This document shows positions 5,176 through 6,003 of a stretch of 6,003 bases of DNA, one piece after another. Made by a program: the position numbers and the translations under genes. Each line of letters starts with the position of its first letter. Position 1 is the stretch's first letter. Under the pieces are notes generated by a model. The model was not told the origin of the DNA, searched no databases, and saw nothing but the letters and a program-made list of their open reading frames with translations. Origin of the DNA: an uncultured Eubacteriales bacterium (GTDB lineage: Bacteria; Bacillota; Clostridia; Oscillospirales; Feifaniaceae); the NCBI GenBank assembly GCA_902474785.1, contig CABRXB010000078.1, positions 1 to 6,003 of the forward strand, read 5' to 3'.

Positions 5176-5748
5176 ATGAAACGTCTGTTTTGTCTCGCAT
5201 TGGCCTGTTTTTTGACGCTTGCAGGGTGCAGTGCGTCAAACTCAGATCAGCCGCCCGGCCAGCAGGAGCAGGATCCCATCGACAACTTGCAGGAAATCAA
5301 ATATGCCGTCATTCCCATGCTGATGGTGGACGGGAAATACTACTATGACACGGGCAGGGAGAGCGCGGTCACGGCGCGCTGCGGCGTGATGGATGGGGAA
5401 ATCACCTCCACCGTCGACGGCACGCAAATCCCCTTTCAGGACAATCAGTCCAACTTCGGCGCAGGCTACAGTTTCCAGTACGGCGAGAACGACACCATTG
5501 AAGTTCTGATCGACGACAAGTGGTGCGTATTTGAGCATCGCAGTGGAGACGGCAGCCTCATCCGCTTTGAAGACGCCTGGTATAGCCAGGGAGATATGAG
5601 CGAGGAGACCATCGCATGGATCCACTGGTACAATGGGCTGACCACACAGGAGCAACGGGAGATCGACCACTTTCCGGACGATCTGGCTGCGCTTTTGGAG
5701 CCGCCGGAAACAGTCAAGCCAAATGAAACAGGCGCTCTGGACGATTGA
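5176..5748 (+). CDS. Small lipoprotein of unknown function (YYDTG-type, Clostridia)
   Basis: A 190-residue protein with a type II signal peptide: positive MKR, a hydrophobic stretch LFCLALACFLT, and the lipobox LAGC with Cys18 as the lipid-modified residue, so it should be anchored on the outer face of the cytoplasmic membrane. A polar linker rich in Ser, Gln and Pro (19-36) follows. The folded part contains LMVDGKYYYDTGRES (49-63), RCGVMDGEITSTVDG (68-82), PFQDNQSNFGAGYSFQYG (86-103), TIEVLIDDKWCVFE (107-120) and a C-terminal helical piece around TIAWIHWYNGLTTQEQREI (145-163). I recall similar small lipoproteins in Clostridia and related Firmicutes with the same YYDTG, CGVMDGEI and DNQSNFG blocks; no function is known to me. 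Two Cys (69, 117) in the mature part could form a disulfide. A strong hairpin follows, so this is the last gene of its unit. Confidence 0.85.
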   Translation: MKRLFCLALACFLTLAGCSASNSDQPPGQQEQDPIDNLQEIKYAVIPMLMVDGKYYYDTGRESAVTARCGVMDGEITSTVDGTQIPFQDNQSNFGAGYSFQYGENDTIEVLIDDKWCVFEHRSGDGSLIRFEDAWYSQGDMSEETIAWIHWYNGLTTQEQREIDHFPDDLAALLEPPETVKPNETGALDD

Positions 5749-5778
5749 CAGAAACCGCCTGCAACTGACCAGGAATGC

Positions 5779-5821
5779 CCAAAGAGAGGCCATCCGCAAA
5801 AAGCGGATGGCCTCTCTTTGG
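5779..5821. terminator. Perfect 19-bp stem hairpin terminator, likely bidirectional
   Basis: CCAAAGAGAGGCCATCCGC (5779-5797) is exactly complementary in reverse to 5803-5821, around an AAAAA loop. It begins 31 bases after the lipoprotein stop. The distal arm ends CTCTCTTTGG, so the T run lies within the stem and is short; the same holds on the other strand, so it could stop transcription from either side. Confidence 0.85.
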
Positions 5822-5861
5822 ATCTGGAGGTGCGTTTGCGCGTCCTGGCTCTTGAAAAACT

Positions 5862-6003
5862 ATGATTATAGAGAAAGTCAATGGAGCATTGGCTTTTGGG
5901 GGACGTCTGGATCGGTCGCGATATTGGGGAGAAGGCGCGCCCAAAGAAAACAACGAGCTTTTGGACATCAAGGACATCCCTGAAAGCTTGCGCATCATTG
6001 CGT
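5862..6003 (+). CDS. Possible start of an unrecognised gene, truncated by the window end
   Basis: From ATG 5862, just after an in-frame TGA at 5853, the frame stays open for 47 codons to the window end. The translation begins MIIEKVNGALAFGGRLDRS and ends ELLDIKDIPESLRIIA, with a balanced, acidic composition like a soluble protein. I do not recognise the family. The ribosome binding site is poor (GAAAAA directly upstream; a good GGAGG at 5826-5830 is too far away), and a second frame from ATG 5881 is also open to the end but gives a less natural, Arg/Thr/Ser-rich product. It lies after a terminator hairpin, so it would need its own promoter. Confidence 0.4.
   Translation, partial: MIIEKVNGALAFGGRLDRSRYWGEGAPKENNELLDIKDIPESLRIIA

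Noticed and set aside
5714..5998. Minus-strand open frame at the right edge
   Set aside because: It runs through the 19-bp terminator hairpin and the end of the lipoprotein gene and gives a low-complexity, Pro/Arg/Ser-rich product with no family resemblance.

Overview
The window looks like a chromosomal stretch from a Gram-positive anaerobe of the Clostridia type (Bacillota). This is an inference from the strong AGGAGG-type ribosome binding sites, the GC-rich but Firmicutes-like protein families (a Sir2 deacetylase with a KPDVVLYEE motif, a YoaP-type acetyltransferase, a YYDTG-type lipoprotein) and the lipobox signal peptide. No marker here fixes the genus. All supported genes lie on the plus strand.

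Layout. 1-420: the C-terminal part of a Sir2-family NAD-dependent protein deacylase whose start lies outside the window. 421-613: a spacer of about 190 bases with no clear gene. 614-1297 and 1302-2477: a tight two-gene operon of an aspartate/glutamate racemase-family protein and a class V (cysteine desulfurase fold) PLP enzyme, separated by four bases, with the second ribosome binding site inside the end of the first gene. 2478-3474: about 1 kb without a credible gene. Its first part has an imperfect inverted repeat (2829-2888); its second part (about 2910-3335) is a degenerate array of about 12 copies of a 35-36 base unit, with signs of a higher-order block duplication of about 235 bases. 3475-3942: a RidA/YjgF-family protein followed by a hairpin terminator (3964-4000). 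4204-4953: a GNAT acetyltransferase with a C-terminal YoaP-like domain, more AT-rich than its neighbours. 5176-5748: a small lipoprotein of unknown function, followed by a 19-bp perfect stem hairpin (5779-5821). 5862-6003: a possible start of another gene that runs off the end.

How the parts may fit. The racemase and the PLP enzyme are almost certainly co-transcribed and probably act on the same or related amino acids. RidA proteins remove reactive enamine/imine intermediates that PLP enzymes release, so the nearby RidA would fit the same theme, but it sits beyond the repeat region and has its own ribosome binding site, so joint regulation is not shown. The acetyltransferase and lipoprotein appear to be independent units.

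The least ordinary points are the nested minisatellite-like array between the PLP enzyme and ridA, and the racemase active site, where Ser80 stands where a catalytic Cys (or Thr in the E. coli L-Asp/Glu racemase) is expected while Cys193 is kept. I see no clear evidence of a new defence, mobile or CRISPR system.
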